Made by a program: the position numbers and the translations under genes. A stretch of DNA of 64,000 bases from Planococcus ruber. Lineage in GTDB: Bacteria > Bacillota > Bacilli > Bacillales_A > Planococcaceae. Every line of letters starts with the position of its first letter. Position 1 is the first letter of the stretch. The notes beneath the pieces were generated by a model. The model was not told where the DNA came from. It was given only the letters and a program-made list of their open reading frames with translations, and ran no database searches. Of this stretch, positions 55,674 to 63,334 are shown piece after piece. The DNA lies in the NCBI RefSeq assembly GCF_022819085.1, contig NZ_JALHAG010000001.1:331395-395394 (forward strand). The letters are read 5' to 3'.

Positions 55674-55702
55674 TTGACAAACATTTTTAATTATTGTACA
55701 TT
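55674..55702 (+). promoter_or_regulatory. guaC sigma-A promoter
   Basis: TTGACA (55674-55679), 17-base spacer, TACATT (55697-55702). Confidence 0.82.
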
Positions 55703-55707
55703 GTCTT

Positions 55708-55751
55708 ATGGACGAACAATGACGAAATAATTTTATTTATTATTCGTATTT
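55708..55751. promoter_or_regulatory. Candidate PurR operator (paired PurBoxes) of guaC
   Basis: ATGGACGAACAAT (55708-55720) keeps the CGAACWWT core of the PurBox AWWWCCGAACWWT; the facing box ATTATTCGTATTT (55739-55751) matches 11 of 13 in the reverse sense. The 18-base gap is slightly longer than the usual 16-17. Confidence 0.5.
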
Positions 55752-55764
55752 AGGAGTGTATAAC

Positions 55765-56748
55765 ATGGAAAATGTATTTGATTACGAAGATATTCAATTA
55801 ATTCCAGCAAAAGCGGTGGTAAATAGCCGGTCAGAATGCGACACATCCGTTGACTTTGGAGGACGGACTTTTAAGTTGCCGGTCGTTCCTGCAAATATGC
55901 AGACGATCATTGACGAAAACATTGCCATCAACCTTGCAGAAAATAATTATTTTTATATTATGCACCGTTTCCAGCCGGAAACAAGACTTGATTTTGTGAA
56001 GGATATGCAGGCAAGAGGCCTATATGCATCGATAAGTGTCGGCGTGAAGCCGGAAGAATATGAATTTGTTCAGCAATTGGCGGCAGAGCGGCTGATCCCG
56101 GAATATATCACGATTGATGTTGCCCATGGGCATGCAAATTCTGTAATTAATATGATTCAGTACATAAAAAAACAGTTGCCTGCGAGTTTTGTCATCGCTG
56201 GGAACGTCGGAACGCCTGAAGCAGTCCGTGAACTCGAACATGCTGGAGCGGATGCGACAAAAGTTGGCATTGGACCGGGAAAAGTTTGCATCACGAAAAT
56301 TAAAACAGGCTTTGGCACGGGCGGCTGGCAATTGGCGGCGCTTCGCTGGTGTGCAAAAGCGGCAACCAAACCGATTATTGCAGACGGCGGCATCCGCACA
56401 CATGGAGATATCGCGAAATCGGTGCGTTTTGGCGCTTCGATGGTAATGATTGGCTCATTATTTGCAGGCCATGAAGAATCGCCTGGCCAAACAGTGGAGA
56501 CTGACGGCAAACTTTATAAAGAATATTTCGGGTCAGCTTCAGAGTTCCAAAAAGGCGAAAAGAAAAACGTCGAAGGCAAGAAAATGTTTGTCGAATACCG
56601 AGGTTCTCTGAAAGATACTTTAGTCGAAATGGAACAAGATCTGCAGTCAGCGATTTCCTATGCCGGAGGAGATAAACTGAGTGCTATCCGCACTGTGGAT
56701 TATGTCATTGTCAAAAATTCCATCTTTAATGGAGATAAAGTTTACTAA
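55765..56748 (+). CDS. guaC: GMP reductase
   Basis: A 327-residue enzyme that converts GMP to IMP with NADPH in purine salvage. The IMPDH/GMPR barrel is clear: [20 protein letters not shown] at the start, the catalytic cysteine Cys175 in [15 protein letters not shown], and [19 protein letters not shown]. No CBS domains are present, as expected for GMP reductase. ATG at 55765 follows TAGGAGTG. B. subtilis GuaC has 326 residues. It has its own promoter and possible PurR control. Confidence 0.96.
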   Translation: MENVFDYEDIQLIPAKAVVNSRSECDTSVDFGGRTFKLPVVPANMQTIIDENIAINLAENNYFYIMHRFQPETRLDFVKDMQARGLYASISVGVKPEEYEFVQQLAAERLIPEYITIDVAHGHANSVINMIQYIKKQLPASFVIAGNVGTPEAVRELEHAGADATKVGIGPGKVCITKIKTGFGTGGWQLAALRWCAKAATKPIIADGGIRTHGDIAKSVRFGASMVMIGSLFAGHEESPGQTVETDGKLYKEYFGSASEFQKGEKKNVEGKKMFVEYRGSLKDTLVEMEQDLQSAISYAGGDKLSAIRTVDYVIVKNSIFNGDKVY

Positions 56749-56787
56749 CTCCCATATGAGCCGGTAAACTAATCGGTAAGAGAGTCT

Positions 56788-56815
56788 AGACAGCCTTAAA
56801 CGGCTGTCTTTTTTT
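56788..56815 (+). terminator. guaC terminator
   Basis: AGACAGCC (56788-56795) and GGCTGTCT (56802-56809), then TTTTTT. Confidence 0.92.
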
Positions 56816-56897
56816 ATTGTGCATGTTTCCAAAAAACGGCGATTGGGGGTAGAATAGAAAGAGAGTTTGAATAGTTTTAATATTCTTTCAATAATGG

Positions 56898-56926
56898 TTG
56901 ATTTCTAATGTAAGCGCTTTTATAAT
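56898..56926 (+). promoter_or_regulatory. Sigma-A promoter of the glucitol-type PTS operon
   Basis: TTGATT (56898-56903), 17-base spacer, TATAAT (56921-56926). Confidence 0.88.
56908..56923. promoter_or_regulatory. CRE site (CcpA operator) in the PTS promoter
   Basis: ATGTAAGCGCTTTTAT matches WTGNNARCGNWWWCAW with one mismatch. It lies in the spacer and reaches into the -10, so CcpA binding would block the polymerase: catabolite repression. Confidence 0.8.
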
Positions 56927-56934
56927 GAAGGTAT

Positions 56935-56964
56935 TAACATATGTTACGTAATAGAACATATGTA
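56935..56964. promoter_or_regulatory. Palindrome cluster TAACATATGTTA at the PTS operon start
   Basis: TAACATATGTTA (56935-56946) is a perfect 12-base palindrome at the expected transcription start. TTACGTAA (56944-56951) and a second ACATATGT (56956-56963) follow. The same core, TTACATATGTAA, is at 61277-61288 in the next operon. Confidence 0.55.
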
Positions 56965-56985
56965 AAAAAGGATGGGGGGATTCTT

Positions 56986-57372
56986 TTGTGGGGGTGGTTT
57001 ATAGCCGTATTTGCCGGAGTATGGCTGCTTCAAATCATGATGACAAAAATTCAAATGAAGAATTATCAGCTTACCATTAATAAAATGAGCAAAAGGCCTT
57101 CAGGCTATTTAGGGGTAGGCATCCAGAAACAAAAATTAGGAATAGGGGTGATCGCTGTAATTGTAGTAAACAATGACGGGATGGTTCTTGAAAGCCAATT
57201 AATGAAAGGCGTCACTGTTTTTAGCCGGTTTGAACCGTATACGGTTTACGATGGTCTTCATATTGAAGAGGTTAAAAAGAAAACAGGAGGCGAATCCGTC
57301 GATCAAGCTGTGAAAATGGCCATTGAAAAAATCGAAAGCCAAATGGAAAAGAAAGCCATTGTGGCTGTATAA
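56986..57372 (+). CDS. gutM: Glucitol operon activator-like protein GutM
   Basis: A 128-residue protein of the GutM/SrlM family. A membrane span (GWFIAVFAGVWLLQIMM) precedes a domain with GYLGVGIQKQKLGIGVIAVI and a late helix. In enterobacteria GutM is an accessory activator of the sorbitol operon. TTG at 56986 is preferred, six bases after GGGGGGA; an in-frame ATG at 56941 lies in the palindrome region without a site. First gene of the PTS operon. Confidence 0.82.
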   Translation: MWGWFIAVFAGVWLLQIMMTKIQMKNYQLTINKMSKRPSGYLGVGIQKQKLGIGVIAVIVVNNDGMVLESQLMKGVTVFSRFEPYTVYDGLHIEEVKKKTGGESVDQAVKMAIEKIESQMEKKAIVAV

Positions 57373-57384
57373 GGAGGAAGGAAT

Positions 57385-57933
57385 ATGGGCGTTTTAGATT
57401 CAATCATGGACTTTTTAGTTAAACTCGCAGAAGGCTTTATCGGAATGTTCCAAGCGGGAGCTGATACGTTTACCGGCTTGGTTACAGGAATCATCCCATT
57501 GCTCATTGTACTGATTACCGCCATTAATGCTCTTATCCGGATGATTGGTGAAGAACGGATCAACAGGCTGGCACGCCGAAGCACCAAAAATATCATTCTG
57601 CGCTATACGCTTTTCCCGGTTTTGGCCGTTTTCTTTTTGACCAATCCGATGGCTTATACATTCGGAAAATTTCTTCCGGAAAAACAAAAACCGGCTTTTT
57701 ATGACTCTGCTGTCTCTTTTGTACATCCAATTACTGGTTTGTTCCCGCATGCAAACCCGGCTGAATTGTTTGTCTATCTGGGCATTTCCGCAGGAATCAC
57801 GACATTGGGATTATCGCTTGGGCCGTTGGCAATCCGCTTTTTCCTAGTGGGGATCATCGTTATCCTGATTCGCGGAATCGTGACAGAAATTATTACGGTT
57901 CGCATGATGAAATCAAAAGGCATGGAAGTCTAA
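57385..57933 (+). CDS. srlA: PTS glucitol/sorbitol-type transporter subunit IIC
   Basis: A 182-residue membrane protein matching SrlA (IIC2-type component; 187 in E. coli). Several spans: GLVTGIIPLLIVLITAINAL near residue 32, LRYTLFPVLAVFFLTNPMAY and GPLAIRFFLVGIIVILIRGI. With the membrane part of SrlE it forms the sugar-alcohol channel. TAAGGAGGAAGG precedes the ATG. It is 12 bases after gutM. Confidence 0.9.
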   Translation: MGVLDSIMDFLVKLAEGFIGMFQAGADTFTGLVTGIIPLLIVLITAINALIRMIGEERINRLARRSTKNIILRYTLFPVLAVFFLTNPMAYTFGKFLPEKQKPAFYDSAVSFVHPITGLFPHANPAELFVYLGISAGITTLGLSLGPLAIRFFLVGIIVILIRGIVTEIITVRMMKSKGMEV

Positions 57934-57972
57934 GCGCAATAGATGTGTTCAACTTAAAAGGGGGCTAGGAAT

Positions 57973-59025
57973 ATGACAAATACGCATGCACCATTAAATT
58001 TCAAGGCGATTTCCGTCACGAAAGGCCGTGGGGGCTGGGGTGGGCCGCTGACCATTCGTCCGAACGAAGAGCAGCGTTACATCGTTTCGGTCACTGGAGG
58101 CGGAATTCATCCGGTAGCTGAAGAAATTGCGCGTCTGACTGGAGCGGAAGCCGTCGACGGCTTTAAAACTTCTTATGCAAAAGAAACGATGGCTTGCGTC
58201 ATTATTGACTGCGGGGGGACAGCCCGCTGCGGCGTGTATCCGAAAATGGGGGTATTGACTATCAACGTTAACCCGACCTCGCCTTCAGGGCCGCTGATGA
58301 AGTTTATAAATGAAGAAAATTTTGTTTCGGGTGTGACGGTTTCTGATATCAGTGCTGCAGCCGCCCCTTACGAAGACCAAGACCAAGTGAAAAAAGCGGT
58401 AGATGAAGTGGAGGCGCCGGCTGCTCACAAAACGCCGCAGGAAATTAAAGAGGAGGCAAAGCGGAAAGCTGCCGAAACCTATAAACAGCCAAAGAAAATG
58501 AACATTATCGAAAGAGTGGGCCGCGGCGCCGGAAAAGTAGTAGGCGTCCTGTACCAGGCTGGACGCGAAACAGTGGACCAAGTGCTTAAGAATATCCTGC
58601 CGTTTATGGCGTTCGTAAGTATGCTGATTGGGATCATCACGTTTACAGGAATTGGAGACATCATAGCAAACTTTGTCTCACCGCTTGCCGGCAATATTTT
58701 CGGCTTGCTCATCCTTTCGGTCATTTGTGCGCTCCCGATCCTGTCGCCGCTGCTTGGACCCGGTGCCGTTATCGCTCAGGTCGTCGGGGTGTTGGTCGGA
58801 GTGGAGATCGGCCGTGGAAATATCCCTCCTGCTTTGGCGCTTCCGGCATTATTTGCAATCAACCCGCAAGTTGGGGCTGATTTTGTGCCGGTTGGGTTGA
58901 CGCTTGGAGAGGCGGAGCCGGAAACGATCGAAGTCGGAGTGCCGGCGGTCTTGATTTCCCGGATGATTACAGGGCCGCTGGCAGTAATCATTGCTTATCT
59001 ATTCAGTTTTGGCTTGTACAGTTAA
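57973..59025 (+). CDS. srlE: PTS glucitol/sorbitol-type transporter subunit IIB(C)
   Basis: A 350-residue protein. Residues 1-130 are the IIB domain, with the probable phosphorylated cysteine Cys86 in [13 protein letters not shown] charged linker ([20 protein letters not shown]) joins it to a C-terminal membrane domain with spans such as [20 protein letters not shown] and [20 protein letters not shown]. SrlE passes phosphate from IIA to the incoming polyol. AAGGGGGC precedes the ATG. The specificity is not fixed by homology alone. Confidence 0.9.
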   Translation: MTNTHAPLNFKAISVTKGRGGWGGPLTIRPNEEQRYIVSVTGGGIHPVAEEIARLTGAEAVDGFKTSYAKETMACVIIDCGGTARCGVYPKMGVLTINVNPTSPSGPLMKFINEENFVSGVTVSDISAAAAPYEDQDQVKKAVDEVEAPAAHKTPQEIKEEAKRKAAETYKQPKKMNIIERVGRGAGKVVGVLYQAGRETVDQVLKNILPFMAFVSMLIGIITFTGIGDIIANFVSPLAGNIFGLLILSVICALPILSPLLGPGAVIAQVVGVLVGVEIGRGNIPPALALPALFAINPQVGADFVPVGLTLGEAEPETIEVGVPAVLISRMITGPLAVIIAYLFSFGLYS

Positions 59026-59043
59026 CTTAAAGGGGGCAGCTAG

Positions 59044-59421
59044 GTGGAGAATGTCATGATTAAAAAATATGAAGCTAAAATAATTGAAATCGGGGAAGAA
59101 GTGGAAATCTTTTCAGAAGAAAATATGATGGTTATTTTTGACGATTCCGTGCCGATCGAGTTAAGGACTTTCGGGGTCATTCACGAAAAAGTGCATCTTC
59201 TTGAAGATATTGAAATCGGCGATGTGCTTGAAATTGCCGGTGAACCATACGATATTTTATTTGTCGGAAGCAAAGTGAACGACACAATAAATGAAATTGG
59301 GCATTGCACGATTTCTTTTAATGGCGAAACCTCGGCTGATTTGCCTGGAACAATGTGCGTAGAGAAAAAAGCCCTGCCGGAATTGGCAGTAGGAGCAAAA
59401 ATTCAGATTTACAAAGCCTGA
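59044..59421 (+). CDS. srlB: PTS glucitol/sorbitol-type transporter subunit IIA
   Basis: A 125-residue IIA-Gut protein. The likely phosphorylated His is His87 in NEIGHCTISFNGE, where E. coli SrlB has the GHVTLRF motif, and the end is PGTMCVEKKALPELAVGAKI. It accepts phosphate from HPr. GTG start at 59044 follows AAAGGGGGC; an ATG four codons later is an alternative. It completes the three-gene transporter. Confidence 0.9.
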   Translation: MENVMIKKYEAKIIEIGEEVEIFSEENMMVIFDDSVPIELRTFGVIHEKVHLLEDIEIGDVLEIAGEPYDILFVGSKVNDTINEIGHCTISFNGETSADLPGTMCVEKKALPELAVGAKIQIYKA

Positions 59422-59439
59422 CAGAGAGGAGACTGAAAA

Positions 59440-60765
59440 ATGCTTGGGATAAACCGAAAACTTCAAGAATTAGAGCAGAATGGAACCATCATTAAAGTCG
59501 GCCTCGTAGGCGCAGGGCAGATGGGAAGAGGCATGGTTTCGCAAATAGAAAGCATGGCAGGTATGCGTGTCGTCATTACGGCAGACATTCAACTGGAGAA
59601 CGCTGCAAAGGCCTATACAAAATCTGGTGTCGCCATTTTGGATGTGGTCAAGACGGATCAGGCCGCTGAAGCTTCCGAAGCGGTCAAGGCTGGAAAAGTG
59701 GTAGCGACGACAGACGCAAAACTTGTCACTGCACTCCCGGAAGTGGATGTTGTCGTGGATGCTACAGGTGTTCCGGATATCGGCGCCAAAATAGCCTGGG
59801 ACGCCATCCTCAACAAAAAACACATTGTTATGCTGAATGTAGAGGCAGATGTCACCATTGGGCCGCTGCTTAAAAAAATGGCTGATGCCAGCGGCGTTGT
59901 CTATACGGGGACAGCTGGCGATGAACCCGGCGCGATAATGGAGCTTTATGATTTTGCAGATGCGCTCGGGTTTGAAGTCGTTGCACTTGGAAAAGGAAAA
60001 AACAACCCGCTTAATTTGGCAGCCAATCCAGATACGGCGGCAGAAGAAGCCGCACGAAAAGGCGCTAGCCCTAAAATGCTCGCCTCTTTTCAAGATGGAA
60101 CAAAGACCATGGTGGAAATGACGGCTGTCGCTAATGCAACAGGTTTTCTTCCGGATAAGCCGGGCATGCACGGCTTTGTCAGTGATGTAAAAGGGCTTCC
60201 GGAACTGTTCAAATTGAAAGAGCAGGGCGGAAAAGTGGACCATAAAAGGATTGTTGAATACATCAACGGCATCGCTCCAGGCGTCTTTGCCATCGTTGCA
60301 TCCGAAAAAGAAGAAGTGAATCACGAAATGCACTATTTGAGCATGGGAGAAGGGCCAAATTATGTGCTTTACCGCCCATATCATCTCACTAGCCTGGAAA
60401 CGCCGATTTCCATTGCGAGAGCGTTCATCTTCAACGAAGCGACCATTGCGCCTTGGAAAGGACTGCAGGCTGAGACAGTAGCGGTAGCCAAAACAGACTT
60501 GGAAGAAGGGCAATTTTTGGATAGCATCGGCGGATTCACCGTTTATGGAACGATCCTTTCCGCGCAAGCGGCAAAAGATAAACAAGCATTGCCGATGGGA
60601 CTGGTGGACCGCCATGTCCAATTGAAGCGTGCCATTAAAAAAGGTGAAATTATTACGTATGGCGATGTCGTTCAGACGAAGGAATCCACGATCTGGCGGC
60701 TGCGTAGGATGCAAGATGAAATGTTTGCGGAAAAAGAGCAAAAGGTACACCCGATCAATGTCTAA
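59440..60765 (+). CDS. NAD(P)-dependent dehydrogenase with C-terminal SAF domain (COG4091 type)
   Basis: A 441-residue protein often named homoserine-dehydrogenase-like. The Rossmann loop GLVGAGQMGRGM is near residues 21-32, the dinucleotide domain ends with VVVDATGVPDIGAKIAWDAI, and the middle has GTAGDEPGAIMELYDFADAL. The C-terminal SAF domain (AVAKTDLEEGQFLDSIGGFT and KRAIKKGEIITYGDV) is the sort found in enzymes acting on sugar acids. The reaction is not known. It is 18 bases after srlB, in place of a classic sorbitol-6-phosphate dehydrogenase, so it may oxidise the imported phosphorylated polyol or a derivative. This is inference. Confidence 0.85.
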   Translation: MLGINRKLQELEQNGTIIKVGLVGAGQMGRGMVSQIESMAGMRVVITADIQLENAAKAYTKSGVAILDVVKTDQAAEASEAVKAGKVVATTDAKLVTALPEVDVVVDATGVPDIGAKIAWDAILNKKHIVMLNVEADVTIGPLLKKMADASGVVYTGTAGDEPGAIMELYDFADALGFEVVALGKGKNNPLNLAANPDTAAEEAARKGASPKMLASFQDGTKTMVEMTAVANATGFLPDKPGMHGFVSDVKGLPELFKLKEQGGKVDHKRIVEYINGIAPGVFAIVASEKEEVNHEMHYLSMGEGPNYVLYRPYHLTSLETPISIARAFIFNEATIAPWKGLQAETVAVAKTDLEEGQFLDSIGGFTVYGTILSAQAAKDKQALPMGLVDRHVQLKRAIKKGEIITYGDVVQTKESTIWRLRRMQDEMFAEKEQKVHPINV

Positions 60766-60844
60766 AGCTAAGATGCCGGTTTGAAAAATTGATCCTATTC
60801 GGCCTTTACTGAAGGCAAACAACGGAGCGAGAAGGTGTTCAAAT

Positions 60845-61186
60845 ATGAAAGTGAAAAAGATGGAAGCGGGTCTATATTGCGTTAATTGCAAAGAGGAAGT
60901 TGATCATGAAATCACTTACATCAACAGCGATATGAAATCCATAAAATGTTTGCAATGCGGCCGGACGAAAGAATTGAAAATGGATCTGAAAAAAGAGTTT
61001 TACAAAGAAATAGTTGAGCGCATTGCAACGAAACCGAAACGGGTGACAAAAGAGTCAAAAGAAGGATTAGGCCACCTTTTGTTTTCTCTTCCGGTCCGGA
61101 CCATCAAAAAACCGTACCGGCTTTTGAAAGACGTGAACTCTTCGAGGAAAGTAATGCAGACTTATAAAGGGAAAAAGAATAAGTAA
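60845..61186 (+). CDS. Small zinc-ribbon protein of unknown function
   Basis: A 113-residue protein. Two CxxC pairs, CVNC near residue 12 and CLQC near residue 38, form a zinc ribbon. The rest is basic: KPKRVTKESKEGLGHLLFSL, RTIKKPYRLLKDV and a Lys-rich tail, which might bind nucleic acid or a protein partner. I do not recognise a function. GAGAAGGTG precedes the ATG. It lies between the PTS operon and the E1 operon, ahead of a terminator. Confidence 0.75.
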   Translation: MKVKKMEAGLYCVNCKEEVDHEITYINSDMKSIKCLQCGRTKELKMDLKKEFYKEIVERIATKPKRVTKESKEGLGHLLFSLPVRTIKKPYRLLKDVNSSRKVMQTYKGKKNK

Positions 61187-61201
61187 TCATGCGCTTCTGC
61201 T

Positions 61202-61242
61202 AAGGCTGGACATCTCCATTTGAGAGAAGTTCAGCCTTTTTC
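61202..61242 (+). terminator. Terminator of the PTS operon
   Basis: AAGGCTGGAC (61202-61211) and GTTCAGCCTT (61229-61238) with one G-T pair and an inner CTC/GAG, then TTT. Confidence 0.85.
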
Positions 61243-61246
61243 CTGC

Positions 61247-61275
61247 TTGACTAATTAACTGAAAAGTCTTAATAT
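61247..61275 (+). promoter_or_regulatory. Sigma-A promoter of the E1/E2 dehydrogenase operon
   Basis: TTGACT (61247-61252), 17-base spacer, TAATAT (61270-61275). Confidence 0.78.
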
Positions 61276-61276
61276 A

Positions 61277-61288
61277 TTACATATGTAA
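61277..61288. promoter_or_regulatory. Palindrome TTACATATGTAA at the dehydrogenase operon start
   Basis: Perfect 12-base palindrome immediately behind the -10. It shares the ACATATGT core with 56935-56946 and 56956-56963 in the PTS promoter, suggesting a common regulator. Confidence 0.55.
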
Positions 61289-61323
61289 CTTGTGTGAACA
61301 AATGTAAAGATGGAGGGATGAAA

Positions 61324-62307
61324 ATGAACCAGTTAGTGAATTTACCGGCTGGAGTCAAAGGGAAAGATTTGACTGCACTGCTGAAGCAAATGTGGCTTAT
61401 CCGGTATTTTGAAGAAAAAGTGGATGAATTTTTTGCAAAAGGCATGATTCACGGAACGACCCATTTAGCGGTGGGGCAGGAAGCTTCAGCGGTTGGATCG
61501 ATTGCTGTGCTGGAAGCTCGGGATAAGATAACCAGTACGCATAGAGGCCATGGCCACTGCATCGCCAAAGGAGCCGAGGCCAACCGGATGATGGCTGAAT
61601 TATTCGGCCGCACCACCGGCTATTGCAAAGGAAAAGGCGGATCGATGCATATAGCGGATGTGGAACAAGGCAATTTAGGGGCAAATGGAATTGTTGGCGG
61701 CGGATTTTCAATTGCAGCCGGCGCTGCCTTAACTTCTCAGCTGAAAAAAGAAGGCTATGTTGTGCTTTGCTTTTTTGGAGACGGTGCATCGAATGAGGGA
61801 AGTTTCCATGAAGCACTCAATTTGGCATCTATCTGGAAGCTGCCGGTGGTCTTCATTTGTGAAAACAATCAATACGGCATGTCGGGCCCGGCAAAAGAAA
61901 TGATGAATATTGAAGACGTGGCAAAGCGGGCAGAAGCATATGGAATTCCAGGGAAAGTGGTTGATGGGAATGACATTTTGGATGTGATGAGCGGAGTAGG
62001 CGAAGCTGTAGACCGGGCACGGGATGGAGAAGGACCATCGATAGTGGAAGCCAAAACTTACCGGTGGAAAGGCCACTCGAAAAGCGATGCGAAAAAGTAT
62101 CGGACCCGAGAAGAAGAGCAGGAATGGCGGGCAAAAGATCCGATTGCAAAGTTCCGGAGTGTGCTGATCGAAGAAGGATTGTTGACAGAAGAGAGCGCAG
62201 ATAAACTAAAAGCCGAAGCAAATAAGGAAATCGAGGATTCGGTTGAATTTGCTAAAAATAGCCCCATGCCGACTCTCGATGACTTGATGGAAGACATATA
62301 CGCTTAG
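61324..62307 (+). CDS. acoA: Acetoin/2-oxoacid dehydrogenase E1 component, alpha subunit
   Basis: A 327-residue ThDP enzyme subunit, nearest to acetoin dehydrogenase AcoA by its pattern [15 protein letters not shown] and [20 protein letters not shown]; pyruvate dehydrogenase E1 alpha is the alternative. The ThDP loop is [15 protein letters not shown] with the Asn in [10 protein letters not shown], and the phosphorylation-loop-like [10 protein letters not shown] follows. ATG at 61324 follows GGAGGG by six bases; an ATG at 61318 is too near that site. Acts with the next two genes as an E1-E2 complex. Confidence 0.87.
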   Translation: MNQLVNLPAGVKGKDLTALLKQMWLIRYFEEKVDEFFAKGMIHGTTHLAVGQEASAVGSIAVLEARDKITSTHRGHGHCIAKGAEANRMMAELFGRTTGYCKGKGGSMHIADVEQGNLGANGIVGGGFSIAAGAALTSQLKKEGYVVLCFFGDGASNEGSFHEALNLASIWKLPVVFICENNQYGMSGPAKEMMNIEDVAKRAEAYGIPGKVVDGNDILDVMSGVGEAVDRARDGEGPSIVEAKTYRWKGHSKSDAKKYRTREEEQEWRAKDPIAKFRSVLIEEGLLTEESADKLKAEANKEIEDSVEFAKNSPMPTLDDLMEDIYA

Positions 62308-62332
62308 GGTGAAAGAAAGGGGAGTGGATTCG

Positions 62333-63316
62333 ATGAGAGAATTAACGTATTTAGAGGCTGTGAGAGAAGCGATGAGCCAAGAAATGCGCGAAAATGAAGA
62401 CGTTTTCATTTTAGGTGAAGACATAGGGGTTTACGGTGGGGCATTCGGGGTCACGCGAGGCATGATCGAAGAATTTGGACCGGAACGAATCCGCAATACG
62501 CCGATTTCGGAAGCCGCAATTTCGGGTACCGCTGTAGGGGCGGCATTGACCGGCATGCGGCCCATTCTTGAACTTCAATTCTCTGATTTTATTACAATTG
62601 CAATGGACAATATGGTCAACCAAGCGGCCAAAATCCGTTATATGTACGGAGGCAAAGGAAAAGTGCCGATGGTGCTTCGTACGCCTGCCGGATCTGGAAC
62701 AGGAGCAGCAGCACAGCACTCTCAAAGCTTAGAAGCGTGGATGGCGCATGTGCCGGGATTGAAAGTGGTGCAGCCTTCCACCGCCTATGATGCGAAAGGT
62801 TTATTAAAAGCAGCGATTGATGATGATAATCCTGTTATTTTTTATGAACATAAGCTTTGCTACAAGACGAAGTCGGATGTGCCGGAAGAACCGTATTCCA
62901 TTCCTTTAGGAAAGGCGGATATCAAACGTGAAGGAAGCGACGCCACGATCGTCGCGACGGCCATCATGGTCCATAAAGCGCTTGAAGCAGCTGTTGAACT
63001 TGAAAAAGACGGCATCAGTGTCGAAATCATCGATCCACGCACCTTAGTGCCGCTTGATACAGAAACGATTGTTGCGTCGGTCAAAAAAACAAGCCGCCTG
63101 ATCGTCGTTCATGAAGCGGTCAAACGCGGCGGATTTGGCGGCGAAATAGCCAGTATGATTGCAGAAAGCGAGGCATTCGACTATTTGGATGCTCCGATTA
63201 AACGGCTAGGCGGAAAAGCGGTGCCGATCCCTTATAATCCGGACCTAGAAAAAGCCGCTGTCCCAAGCGTCGAGGACATTGTCTCAGCGGTAAAAGAAAC
63301 ATTGAATCGATTGTAG
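62333..63316 (+). CDS. acoB: Acetoin/2-oxoacid dehydrogenase E1 component, beta subunit
   Basis: A 327-residue transketolase-like subunit. [17 protein letters not shown] is near residue 27, [20 protein letters not shown] holds the ThDP-activating Glu, and the C-terminal [14 protein letters not shown] and [15 protein letters not shown] are typical of E1 beta of the acetoin/pyruvate group. ATG at 62333 follows AAAGGGGAGTG; the GTG at 62324 is possible. Eighteen bases after it comes the E2 gene. Confidence 0.88.
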   Translation: MRELTYLEAVREAMSQEMRENEDVFILGEDIGVYGGAFGVTRGMIEEFGPERIRNTPISEAAISGTAVGAALTGMRPILELQFSDFITIAMDNMVNQAAKIRYMYGGKGKVPMVLRTPAGSGTGAAAQHSQSLEAWMAHVPGLKVVQPSTAYDAKGLLKAAIDDDNPVIFYEHKLCYKTKSDVPEEPYSIPLGKADIKREGSDATIVATAIMVHKALEAAVELEKDGISVEIIDPRTLVPLDTETIVASVKKTSRLIVVHEAVKRGGFGGEIASMIAESEAFDYLDAPIKRLGGKAVPIPYNPDLEKAAVPSVEDIVSAVKETLNRL

Positions 63317-63334
63317 GGAAGGAGGAGCAACGGA

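Noticed and set aside
59470-60891. A 473-codon antisense frame over the SAF-domain dehydrogenase
   Set aside because: Its composition (Phe, His, Ile, Cys rich) is that of a reverse-complement shadow, and the plus-strand gene has clear Rossmann and SAF motifs.
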